A DNA stretch of 64,000 bases from Heracleum sosnowskyi. Lineage: Eukaryota; Streptophyta; Magnoliopsida; Apiales; Apiaceae. The notes under the pieces are model-generated. The model did no database searches and was not told the DNA's origin. It saw nothing but the letters and a program-made list of their open reading frames with translations. A program made the position numbers and the translations under genes. Of the stretch, positions 11,072 to 21,169 are shown in pieces. The stretch lies in assembly GCA_030848705.1 (NCBI GenBank), contig CM061238.1, positions 80,252,685 through 80,316,684 on the forward strand, written 5' to 3'. Positions within the stretch are counted from its first letter, which is position 1, and the number at the start of each line of letters is the position of its first letter.

Positions 11072-11990
11072 CAATATCTCTGTCATGTTTGTTCTTTCAA
11101 AGTCATTTTCTTTTTGCTGATATTGAATGATATATTTTGCCAATTCTTGTTTAGAGTAAAGCTTGTTAATTTAAATATTTTGAATAATTTATTTTCTTTA
11201 AAAATATTTTTCTCATTTTTTTTAAAATGGAGAAATTTATTTTTATTGAAAATTTATTTATTTTAGAATCATTTAAGTTAGTTTCAGATTGTAAATATTG
11301 TTGTTTAAATATTTCTGCAAGTTTATATTATTTTTATGCTGTAAACTGCTTAGCTTTTGTTTGAGTAAGTTAAAATGAATTATTTTCTCTAAAAATATTT
11401 TTCTCAAATTTTACAAGTTAAATTGGTAGAGAAATCTATTTTTATTGAAAATCTTTTATTTTAAAATATTCGTAGTTTCCTGTAAATAGTTTCATGTAAA
11501 TAGTTGCATGTAAATAGTTTCCTGTAAATATTTTTTTCTTATGTATATATTATTTTAGTTTGAATATATTATTTTATATTATTTTTATTATTATAATTTA
11601 TTATCTTTTATCTTCTATTTGACTTAGATGTTTGTGTAAATATATTATATATATTATTTCTGATCTAGCTCTTGCTTAGCTGGAAATTCAGTGTCAAATC
11701 CAATTCAGGTATTACTTTCTATCTCTCAATCCACTTCTTTTACTGTTGCTGAACCCAAGTGGTTGTTAGGGCTGACCAAGGGATTGTAGATCCACAATCT
11801 TTATCCCAGGTCTTAGAGTCAAACAATGAGTCTACAACTTCATTACTTGACCTCTCAGCCTAAACAGAAATCAAATGTTAAACAAAGAAGTATTTTGATT
11901 GAAATAGTGAGTGATCCCACAGCTCTGCCTCCTCTAAAGAAATTCAATATATACTGAGGCATCTGTCAGCCCATCTGTATCCTCTCAATA
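11072..11990 (+). other. Sire-1 spacer between pol and the third-ORF relic
   Basis: This is very AT-rich, non-coding sequence with repeated words such as TGTAAATAGTTTC (11470-11530) and two similar stretches with TTTTCTTTAAAAATATTTTTCTC around 11190 and 11380. No gene is seen. Confidence 0.6.
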
Positions 11991-13010
11991 GGATATGAAC
12001 TTTGAAATGGCCAATGAACTGTATCTAGAGACATTCTCTCAACAGGATGAATCTATTGAAATTCGCCATAGGGCCATGGCACTTTGTACTGAGTCAAGCA
12101 CACTCTCATTACTCACAATGGGAGAAAACAATTTCATTAGATGAAACTCAGGACACAGTGAAAGCAGAGCACCTGCAACTGGTTACAGTGCCTACCATTG
12201 TCACGGTAGAAGTGCCTTCATAGGCATCTGAGGGAAAATTTGATTCTTTTCCAAATTTAAATAGAATCATTTTCTCCCCTCCCAGAGTGAACATCTCTGG
12301 CTCCCTAAGGGATTTTCCCACTCGCAGATTTATCTGGAGAAAGTGGAAGGCAACTTGGTCAGTCTATCACTAAAGCAATTCAGATTTCAAATCCAAGTGA
12401 TTTGATAGACATGATTGAGGATCGGGATTTGCGAACTCCCATTGCACCACCACTGACCTCTCTTGAAGAGGCTAGGGTGAGTTTCAATGCAGGTACTGAT
12501 CAAAAAGGAGCAATCAGACAGCTAATGTTGAGTGATAAGAGTCAAACACTGAGTGAAACACATGCACGTGAGATGAGTGATACACTTACAAGAGAAATTC
12601 AAGTGAGTGCACACACAGACACATACACTGCAATGTAGTTAGCTCACATAGCTGATCTACAGGAACATATATTCAAAACCCAGGCTGATAAAGAAATTTT
12701 GCAAGCACAAGTGGTTGAACGGTCTTCTTCTTCCACCTCTGTCAACAATCAGCTGGGACTGCTCAAGGAAATATTGAAGACATTTACTACCCAAGATCAA
12801 CTCCATCAACTATCTCAACTCCTACTGGCTTCAGAAACTCATAAAGTAAAATCTGTAGAGAATTCCTCAACTAAGGGGGAGAAGTTTATAGAGAAATTTC
12901 TAGAGAAATTTGGAGAAGCTAGGAAGAGGGAGCTGAAAAAGATATAAAAGGAAAAGGAGGAGTTTCAGGGGAGTAAAGGTAAGTTAGCTCTGTCTTGTAT
13001 AGAGCTTAGG
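11990..13010 (+). pseudogene. Degenerate third ORF of Sire-1
   Basis: Short open frames here (12402-12638 and 12699-12947) encode charged, helical, Gln/Ser-rich peptides. Examples are MIDMIEDRDLRTPIAPP, and QLGLLKEILKTF followed by KGEKFIEKFLEKFGEARK. They sit where Sire-2 has its 1477-residue ORF and have a similar composition to that ORF's coiled-coil part, including a KGEK segment shortly before the polypurine tract in the element's order. Stops break the frame several times. I infer a decayed version of the same additional ORF, but sequence identity by eye is weak. Confidence 0.45.
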
Positions 13011-13210
13011 TAAATCAAGACAGGTTCAATGTTATCATATGTTTAGTCTAAAGGAACATCTGTCTTGTATTTATCTTTACTGGTGAAATCTGGAAATGTC
13101 ATATTTGATCCAGAACTTTCTAGTATTTACTTAGGCTTAAGAGTCTTATCTTTTTCTTGGTTTTAGTTGAGTGATCCTCTAGGTATTTGGTTGTTATTCT
13201 CTAACAAACA

Positions 13211-13223
13211 AATAGGGGGAGAT
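13211..13223 (+). promoter_or_regulatory. Sire-1 polypurine tract
   Basis: AATAGGGGGAGAT lies directly before the 3' LTR. It primes plus-strand DNA synthesis. The same GGGGGAGAT end precedes the Sire-2 3' LTR on the minus strand. Confidence 0.9.
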
Positions 13224-14684
13224 TGAAAGGCATATGCAATAGCCTATTTGTAATTCGAGGATTCTACTCAACTTAAACAAGAATGTAATAAGTAAATATT
13301 AGATTAAAGGTCACAGGAATCTCATAGAGTTTTATCTGTCAAGAGAATGGAGTATTAAAGTCATCTACAGACTTGAAGTTATTCTACATTGAAAGAAGTT
13401 CAATTTATTGTTCAAGCCTCGGTGAAGTATTCAAGAAAGTGGATTTACTACAGTGACAGAGATTTCCAGTTGGTGACAAAAGAAGTACAGGATACAGAGT
13501 TTATTCAAAGCAAAAGAAAAGAAGCCACAGCTTTAAATGTTTTAAAGATGAAGAATTATCATTGAAGTCAGTTATTCATGAACTAGACAGTGCATCGAAT
13601 GACGACATCAATCAGTGGAATTAAATCATCTATATTCAGTGGTTTTCAGAAGATAGAGGAATGCAAGGATTTTAAGTTATCTTCTTTTAATTAATTAAAT
13701 TATTAATCAATTTAATTAATAAATTAATTCTTTCAGAATTAATTTATTTATTAAATTAATTAATTTAGTTGTTTAAATTATTTATTAAATTGATTCTAGA
13801 AAAGAATTAACTTAATTTAGAATTTAAATTAACTAATTTGATTAAAGGGAATTAATTTAATACTGTATGACCTGAACTAGTTCTCTGTATGACCTGCCTT
13901 GTATAGGTCATACCGTGTTTTTTATAGGTCATACCGAGTTCTGTTGCTAGGTCATACCGTGTTTTGTATAGGTCATACCATACAATTCTGCCAGGTCATA
14001 CAAGTTACTTTCCCAGGTTCTACCGAGAGTTTGTGGAAGAACAGCAGGTCATACCGGACAGTTTTTGAAGGTTCTATTGGATGTAGCAGGTTCTACCGAG
14101 CAGAATTCTCAGGTCATACAAGTGTATGAATTGTTTTTATTAAATCTTTATGATTTAATTAACAGGTCATACAAGGCAAAAGCATTTGTATTAATCCGAG
14201 ACAGTACACACAGCAGAACATTATTACATTATCAAAAGCAGCAGAACCATTTCCTCTCAAGAACAAAAGAAGAAAGCATTTGATCTCATTTCTTCTCAAG
14301 CAATTAATTCTAGTTTGTATTGTTAAATCCAAACCACTAGAAGTTGATTACTTGTATTGCTTTGATTATCTAGCGGATTTTTATCCCTAGAATTTATCTC
14401 GAACTTGCTTTTAGCATTCGATCTTTTGATTACAAATATTAGAAAAGTTCATGTCGAATTTATTCTAAATTTGTATTAATTAGTTTGAGATAAATACTTT
14501 GTAATCCTTATTGTATTTGCAACACCCTTCAAGTTTAATATAGTTTATATTTAACTTGAATTCTGTTTCATTTATATTCCGCATTAATTTGTTCTTAATT
14601 GTTAAATTATTCAAAGAACAAATTTCGATAAAACGGTATAGTTTGTATTCAACCCCCCTTCTACAAACTTATCAGGACCTAACA
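13224..14684 (+). repeat. Sire-1 3' LTR (1461 bp)
   Basis: It matches 4287-5820 apart from the missing 73-bp copy and more than ten scattered substitutions. Examples are CTCAGTGAACTATTC against CTCGGTGAAGTATTC, and TACCAAACAG against TACCGGACAG. The substitutions show an insertion clearly older than the other LTR elements in this window. Confidence 0.95.
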
Positions 14685-15178
14685 CTCCTGTGTCATGCTT
14701 ATGTCATTTCTTGTATCATCAATCCTTTTATATGATGCAATTGATGATCTTATATGATACTTCCCCTTCGGTTAGAGTTTAATCCATAATTCGTTACGTT
14801 TCTGCGTTGTTGCTAAGTTTTGAGATAGGTTCAAGGGATTTTGAAAACGTTTCGTTGTACCAATGCTAGGGGATATCCTCTTGATCTTTTATTGTCTTGG
14901 CTTAATATTTGATCATGGATCTTCTCGCTTTCTTAATTCTCATAACGATCAATTAATAAATCCTCGACTGCCCGATGAATAGTGAACAAAAATTTAAAGT
15001 TGGAATCTCCTGATTCTGATTGCGTTTACATTCACTTATTTTCCTTATACATCACTAATATAACTTCGAAACATTCATTCCATGCCTTCCACATAGTGTG
15101 GTCTGAAAATATTTTTCATCAGCAAAATTTACTATTCATCAAAATTTTTAACTAAGTCCAAAATTTGGGGTTATTACA
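14685..15178 (-). mobile_element. Probable long LTR remnant, part 2 (terminus)
   Basis: This is the continuation of 1-4286 after the Sire-1 insertion; 14685-14689 is the second CTCCT target copy. On the minus strand it starts TGTAATAACCCCAAATTTTG at 15178, with a TG terminus as expected for an LTR start. There is no coding sequence. The assignment to a Ty3-type LTR is from recollection of similar termini. Confidence 0.45.
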
Positions 15179-16029
15179 GATGGACCATGCACACAACACA
15201 AATGAGGCAACTTTGTAGACTTTTAACACTTTATTGCCAAGGCCTATTATCAGTCTCTGTCAAACTACCAAGTAAAAAAAGGTCATGCCTCGCCGATGAA
15301 CATGTCAACTTTGTAGAGAATTTTTTTTTGCATTTTTCTTCTTAGCCGTGAATTGTAGCCTAGACATTTTGATTTACGGATTCATATACGTTACATTTCT
15401 AGTAAGAAATTAGAAACGGACATTTCCATACATGTGTCATATCCATTATGTGTATAAACTGGTGTCCAACAAAATCGATAATTAGAGTTTATTAGTGAAA
15501 TGGTTTATTGTTTCAAAAATTGTTGATTAATCAAAATTAATTGATTCGGTGATATTAAAATCAAGTAAAAAAATGTTTTCGTAAAATTCGATTAACAATC
15601 TATAAAAATTGGATTAGGCTAAAAAACGAATTAATTGTAAAATGTGTAAGAAAATAATTTGAAATTATTTAAAAAATAATTAAACATTAGTACTACACCT
15701 TAGGCACTGTAAACACGTGGTCGTAGAACTTATGTTTATGGTCAGTAGAAAGTAGACACCCGAACCTGGGCCGTTTACCTCGGGAGAACCAATCTAATCT
15801 AACAGAATGATGTAAGAGATTGTGACTTGCGAGGGAGGAGTAGTAGTATATCCTAAAATGGCTCGCATGTTAAGGAAATCATATGCCACTATTTCATTAC
15901 AGGGCCCACTACTCTATACTTGCGTCATCTTTCTTAACCAATCTGAAATTCGAAATTTTGGATTTATCGAATTCAATTTTTTAGATTTGGATTTAATTTT
16001 TAAATCTGAAAATATTTAGATTTGGATTT
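15179..16029. other. Intergenic, no gene seen
   Basis: This AT-rich DNA has no ORF of convincing composition. A CACGTG word (G-box core) occurs near 15713, about 5.4 kb upstream of the catalase gene, and is probably fortuitous. Confidence 0.5.
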
Positions 16030-16107
16030 AGATTTTAGACATACCGATCCGAAACCCGACCCGAAATCCGATCAAAACCCGATCTGAATCCGAAAACCAA
16101 AAAATAC

Positions 16108-16110
<3 letters not shown>

Positions 16111-16144
<34 letters not shown>
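16111..16144. repeat. (AT)n microsatellite
   Basis: This is an uninterrupted AT dinucleotide run of about 34 bp, immediately left of a MITE. A second AT run lies at the MITE's right edge (16548-16560). Confidence 0.9.
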
Positions 16145-16145
<1 letters not shown>

Positions 16146-16148
<3 letters not shown>

Positions 16149-16543
16149 GTACTCTAGAAAGAACACCTTAAATAAAGAACAATAAAGAACACCATCATAA
16201 ATACTTTATTTTTCATAAAAATTGATTTTTTAAAATGAGAATCATAAAATTGAACAACAATTAAGCCTAACATATCGAATTTAACGTAGAATCTCATCTA
16301 AATTTAAAAATTAAACATTACATATAATCCAGTATAGAATCCAATACAGAATCTTGTATATATATTTATCACAATGAAATTACATGTAATCATGTTTTAT
16401 TTGATTCTAATTTTTTTTTATATTCTATTTTTATTCGTAATAAACCTTTTTTGGTGAGAAAATTAGAATCAACATGCAATTTATGTAAGATTCTATGGTG
16501 TTCTTTACTGTTCTTTATATAAGAGTGTTATTCGTGGAGCAAC
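16146..16543. mobile_element. MITE with ~50-bp imperfect terminal inverted repeats
   Basis: The left end GTTGTACTCTAGAAAGAAC and the reverse complement of the right end (GTTGCTCCACGAATAACAC) align, and then share AAAGAACAaTAAAGAACACC almost exactly. There is no coding capacity. It is inserted in AT dinucleotide repeats, so the target duplication cannot be read. The superfamily is not assigned. Confidence 0.65.
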
Positions 16544-17130
16544 GGCATATATATATATATAACAATATAATATTATAATATGTATTTTATGTATTTATAC
16601 AATATTATTATAAGCAAAACATAGAATAATTGGTTGGTTCTCAATTTAATATGCTACTATTCTTTAATATAATTAATAAATTTATCATATAAAAATAATT
16701 TAAATAACTTCGTCTCACTATCTTCTATACTTTGGAGAAATCTTTCTCTTAATTCAAGTACAATCACATTTTATATAAAATTCATTATAATCGGTAAGTT
16801 GAATAATCGTCGATAATCAAATTTTAGTATGTTTTACGCTTAAATTGTGCTAAATTAAACATATGGAACCCTATCTTATATTACTATTTTTTTTTTAAAT
16901 AATTTAATTATCATTTTTTGGATATACATATAAATTTATTTATTTTTAATTTATTACATTTTAGATATCCGATTGAAACCCGAACCCGAACCCGAACCGA
17001 AACCCGAAAAAACCCGACGAATCGGGTTTGGATTTGCATTTTACATATCCAAACCCGAACCGATCCAAAATATAACGAATCGGGTTTGAATTTTAAGAAA
17101 CCCGACCCGATCCGACCCGATTGTCATCAC

Positions 17131-19195
17131 TAGTAAAAGTTGATGGAAGCTATTCCAATCTGTTTCGGGTTAGACTGTAATGCGTTACAGGGTTGAAATT
17201 AAAAATAGATTTAAGATTTTATAGGGCTGATATTTGATTTAAAATATTTTAAAGTTGGTAGAGTATTTCAATTAATGTGAGATTATATAATAATTGTATA
17301 AATTGTGATGAAATAGTAAAAATGAAATTGGTTTCTGGTGCCTATCTCTCTCATATTTGGCTATCCCCTTTTTTGAAGTATTAAAAATCCGTATTTTGAG
17401 GGCTCGAGATATGATTCTTTTTCCCTCAAATTAAACACCATATATGAATTTTAAAATTAATATCATATCTAATTTAATAAAAATCTCAAATCAACCGGAT
17501 CTGTTAATGAATTTGAATTTGAGTTATGGTGACAAACTTAAGCAACTTTTGTCTATGTAGAACAAAACACCTGATTAATTAGAAGGATGGGCATGAAACA
17601 TGATTACATTTTTTATTAATCATTAAAAAGTAAATATGGAACACCTTTATATATTAGTTTATAAATTTATTTATGTTCCTATTGATACTTTGATTAATCA
17701 TTGTAATTAATATAAACAAGGTGTTTTTATTGACTAATGTCTATTTGTGTTTTCTAAACACTAATTAGAACATGAAAATAATATTTTCATAATGAATTAA
17801 TTTCATACCATTTTACCTATTAATATGAAATATATTGCATTCTGATTCTCAAGAGAATGTACGGACCGGCCTGATCCGATTTTTCAAAAAATTAACCTTA
17901 ACTTAATTTCTGAAAAATTGATCTTTTTCAAATTTTGAATAAAATTCAGTTCGGATTTTTTTGCGCGACGACATCAAACTAATTTTCTTCAACAACAAAC
18001 GCATATAGGGATGAAAATGGCCCGGATAGAATCAGACACCCATTTATCCAAGTATCTATCTGATCATTTTACTTTTATCGTGTTCACATTTGAATTTTGG
18101 ATCGTTTTACTCGTATCTAAACCGATTCTCGAATATTGAGTTTCGGATCTGAATCGAATATGAGCCAATACCGTATTTTTTTTTTCCTAATTGAGTAGTT
18201 TGTAATTCATCTAATACGAGCCAAATATGATCCACTAATATTGGGTAACATTTTTGTTTGAACTATATAAAATAGTCATTTATTCTAAAATAAATATAAT
18301 ATTATAAAAATATAATAATCATGAATTGAAAATTTAAATAAATGATCTATTAAATATATGATGATAATTAATTGGATGGATAACTCGTATTTTATGAAAT
18401 TATAAAGTTATAACTAAGAAATTCTAATATGCTATTTAATGAACTAAAAATATAATTTTGTTTCTCGGATTTGAACCGAATACAAATTATAAGGCATATT
18501 CGGGTAAGATCATTTTATTAATAATAATATGAGACTTAATTTGAGCAGGTATATGAGTGCTCATATATGGAATTATATTTTATCTAAATTTAAATTTTTT
18601 GCTAAATTCATTTATGAAACGTGTATTATATTTTCGAATTGAATATAAATTGAGATATGAGATAGGGTAGATCAACTTACAGCCCTAATCGCAGAAGCAG
18701 ATAAACTAGACTACCAGTTGGGCACGCAGTTCAAGATCTGATGCATACGTGCGCACACATTGTAAATTGTCATCAGGCTACAGCTATACATGAGTTTTAT
18801 TCGCCAGCAATTTCAGAAAAGTAGGTTACCCAAAAAAAAAAATCGGAAAAGTAGAAAACTCCAGAAACCTTCAGGATAAGGAATATGAGAATAACTTTCT
18901 CAATTTTATCTCCCCCACAATAAATACAAATAAATAATAAATACATTTAAATCGCTTTTTTTTTTGAATTTCTCAACCTTAAAAAATTGGGAACGTTGGC
19001 AAGGCTACGCCGTCCAATATTTTAAGTTTTTACGTTGTAAATTTTGTTTCGATTTTTCAGCTAAGTATTGTATTTTTGCTTTGTCCGGTATACATACATA
19101 TCCACAAGCAGCTTTGTAATGTTCGCCACCAAACTCAATATCAGCACGTGTCACGTGAGATATCGATTCGCGTAGTTTGTAAATCAAAAAGGATA
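17131..19195. other. Intergenic, AT-rich, one repeat-like stretch
   Basis: No gene is seen. A stretch at about 18008-18690 starts GGGATGAAAATGGCCCGGAT, has Arg/Tyr-codon-like CGAAT words, and ends in a CAGCCCTA-type terminus. It resembles the same class of dispersed repeat as 16030-17130. Two ACGTG words (CACGTGTCACGTG, near 19144-19156) lie about 2 kb upstream of the catalase gene and could be G-box elements if they are active. Confidence 0.4.
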
Positions 19196-19508
19196 CTCCC
19201 TCCGTCCCAGTCATTTCTATACACTTTCCATTTTGGGATATCCCATTCATTTTTATACATTTCAAAAATAGTAACTTTTAATAATATAAAACACTATTAC
19301 ACCCACTACTTTCTCCACTATCTTTATTCTATAACAATATAAATCACTATTACACCCACTACTTTCTTCCACTATCTCAAATCTATTATTAAATATTGAT
19401 AGGTCCCATCACTTTACCCATTTTCATCTAACTTTACTCATTTTTTTATATCTTTTCTTAGTTTTCGTGCCCAATTTCTATGTATAGAACCCAGAGAGAC
19501 GGAGGGAG
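19196..19508. mobile_element. Stowaway-type MITE
   Basis: It starts CTCCCTCCGTCCCAG and ends GACGGAGGGAG, the standard Stowaway (Tc1/mariner) termini, flanked by TA on both sides (19194-19195 and 19509-19510). It is 313 bp and non-coding. It lies about 1.7 kb upstream of the catalase start. Confidence 0.92.
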
Positions 19509-19524
19509 TAGTTAAAATGCTTTA

Positions 19525-20107
19525 GGGTCGTTTGGTTCAAAAGACGGTATGAATTTGAAATTAGGAATCGGGTTAAGTTGGTATGAGACTGAGATATCAT
19601 TTTTGATACCATGTGTTTGGTTCAGTATTTGGATGAATCTTTTTAATTTAAAATATAATTAATAACTCATTTTTCTATAATATGTAAGTGTACATTATAC
19701 AGTGATATAAAAAAATAAGTGATTTGTAAATTTTAAATTAACCAACTAAATAATTATATAATATTTTTATAAGATATTATTTATTAGTATGAAATTAAAA
19801 AAAAAGAAGGAATAATCAATTTTTTTAAAACCTAAGTATAATCTATTCAAGATTAAACAATATCATGTTTAAAATATGTGTATTGTGTATGTATTTAATT
19901 TCATTATAAAAATGAAATAAAAAAAATTGAATTTGATACCTAATACCCCTCCCTCAAACCCACATCTCCTAAGGTATCAAATTTGATTCCAGAAGGGTTT
20001 CAGGTATGAGTATCAAAATTTAAAAATGCTCAACCAAACCGCTGGTATGAGTTTGGAATGAACGAAACCCATACCTGATACCAGAATTATCTGAACCAAA
20101 CGACCCC
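19525..20107. mobile_element. Tourist-like (PIF/Harbinger) MITE
   Basis: The ends GGGTCGTTTGGTTCA and, reversed, GGGGTCGTTTGGTTCA are flanked by TTA on both sides (19522-19524 and 20108-20110), the target size and sequence typical of PIF/Harbinger. It is 583 bp, AT-rich and non-coding. It lies 15 bp after the Stowaway element. Confidence 0.82.
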
Positions 20108-20462
20108 TTAGTTTTATTTAGAAAAAAAATTAAATTACAGAATCGAGATTCAAATTTTGTAAAATTAATTAATATGTTTTAAAAAAAGATAAAAGGATAA
20201 TTTAAAATGGAATCAAAACGGTAGCTAAATTATAGTGAAAGTTAAGGTCATAAGATGAATTACAAAGAAAATAGAGTAATGACCACAGTGTGATTAGTCT
20301 TATTTCTCGTCAACAAATAGAGAAAAAATTGCAGCAAATATAGAATTTAAATATATTTGCCCCAAAAAGCCTCGCAAATACACACAGTACGTACACATAG
20401 TCCAAAAGTCAAAACTGGCCTTCTACCAGATTTTTGTTTTCTTATTTAACTTGATTACTCCT

Positions 20463-20568
20463 AATTACGGAGTACATATTAACTGTTACAGTGTCTCTTC
20501 GGCAATTTTTTTAAGAATTACGGAGTACATATTAACTGTTACAGTGTCTCTTCGGCAATTTTTTTAAG
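20463..20568. repeat. Perfect 53-bp tandem duplication
   Basis: Two identical copies (20463-20515 and 20516-20568) begin AATTACGGAGTACAT. The second copy ends inside the target duplication of the MITE that starts at 20568. This is a recent duplication about 500 bp upstream of the catalase TATA box. Confidence 0.95.
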
Positions 20569-20819
20569 AGTAAATCTTGGCATCACTACAAAAGTCACTA
20601 CTATTTTTATTTTAGAAACCTCTTTTAAGTTATGTGTATTTAATTAATCATTATTCTTATTTTGGTAATAATAGTGGCCCACATATTTTAAAAATTATGT
20701 GTATGTTCTCAATACAATAATAATAACTACTATTGTAAGGTAGTTAATAATTCTTAAAATAGTAGTAGTGACTTACCGACTTTTGTAATGATTTTTTGTA
20801 GTGATGCCAAAATTTATTC
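20568..20819. mobile_element. Mutator-like MITE close to the catalase promoter
   Basis: This is a 252-bp element whose ends read GAGTAAATCTTGGCATCACT and, reversed, GAATAAATTTTGGCATCACT, followed by ACAAAA in both. The 9-bp direct repeat TTTTTTTAA is on each side (20559-20567 and 20820-20828). The 9-bp target size points to the Mutator superfamily. The inner TIR word CACTACAAAA recalls CACTA elements, but the flanks do not give a 3-bp duplication. Confidence 0.75.
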
Positions 20820-21025
20820 TTTTTTTAAATAAATCCTGATCTATGAGAATCGCTTATTGAAATTATTTGTTTGTAAAAATTTATATTTCAAATAAATTTA
20901 TCAACCATCATTTATTGTGAAACAACCTACCAAGTTTTAAAATAAATCAAGAAATTAAGAAAATGAAATTAAAGGGGAGGGGTGTAATTGTAAATTAAGA
21001 AAAGGGGAACATAAAATATTTCTCT

Positions 21026-21032
21026 TATAAAA
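21026..21032 (+). promoter_or_regulatory. Catalase TATA box
   Basis: TATAAAA lies 138-144 bp upstream of the ATG, followed by purine-rich AGGGAGGAG and then the CT-rich leader. Transcription would be expected to start about 30 bp downstream, near 21055-21065. Confidence 0.7.
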
Positions 21033-21070
21033 GGGAGGAGAACGGCTAAGCCACGCGACATCTTCTTATT

Positions 21071-21074
<4 letters not shown>

Positions 21075-21118
<44 letters not shown>
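21075..21118 (+). repeat. (TC)n microsatellite in the catalase 5' leader
   Basis: A pure TC run of 44 bp is followed by CCCCC, between the predicted transcription start and the ATG. Pyrimidine-rich (GAGA-type) leaders are common in highly expressed plant genes. The run is probably length-variable. Confidence 0.9.
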
Positions 21119-21120
<2 letters not shown>

Positions 21121-21169
21121 CCCGTACAAAGAGAAACCTTCCGAGCTTCTGTATCTGCTAATCTTTGCC

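Larger units (their letters stand above)
4287..14684 (+). mobile_element. Sire-1: complete Sirevirus-like Copia retrotransposon
   Basis: This is a 10,398-bp element with LTRs 4287-5820 and 13224-14684, both starting TGAAAGGC and ending CTAACA. It is flanked by perfect 5-bp target copies CTCCT (4282-4286 and 14685-14689). In order it holds LTR, primer site, gag, pol in Copia order (protease, integrase, RT, RNase H), a degenerate third ORF, a polypurine tract and LTR. The RNase H end of pol (for example PVQHSRTKHIDI) and the presence of a third ORF fit the Sirevirus lineage. The element is decayed: the LTRs differ at more than ten bases, pol has a nonsense codon and gag lacks a zinc knuckle. 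It cannot move on its own proteins as written, though its ends look mobilisable in trans. Confidence 0.95.
16030..17130. repeat. Dispersed repeat with CCCGA-rich ends
   Basis: The left end (16047-16100) has many AACCCGA/ATCCGA words. The right end (16970-17125) has runs of CCCGAACCCGAA and, reading outward on the minus strand, ATCGGGTCGGATCGGGTCGG after a GATGACA-like start. Such CGGGT-rich ends are common on plant repeats. The words are CCCGAA, not the telomeric CCCTAAA. A MITE (16146-16543) lies inside. The 71-codon open frame at 16918-17133 is a by-product of the repeats. Confidence 0.5.

Noticed and set aside
16918..17133. Arg/Thr-rich open frame with telomere-like repeats
   Set aside because: It is produced by CCCGAACCCGA repeats. 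The unit is not the plant telomere repeat CCCTAAA, and the array is short and irregular.
19076..19342. 88-codon open frame upstream of catalase
   Set aside because: It runs into the Stowaway MITE and has low-complexity His/Tyr/Ser composition.
20568..20819. Classification of this MITE as CACTA
   Set aside because: CACTACAAAA is inside the inverted repeats, but the expected 3-bp duplication next to CACTA is absent, whereas a 9-bp duplication fits further out.
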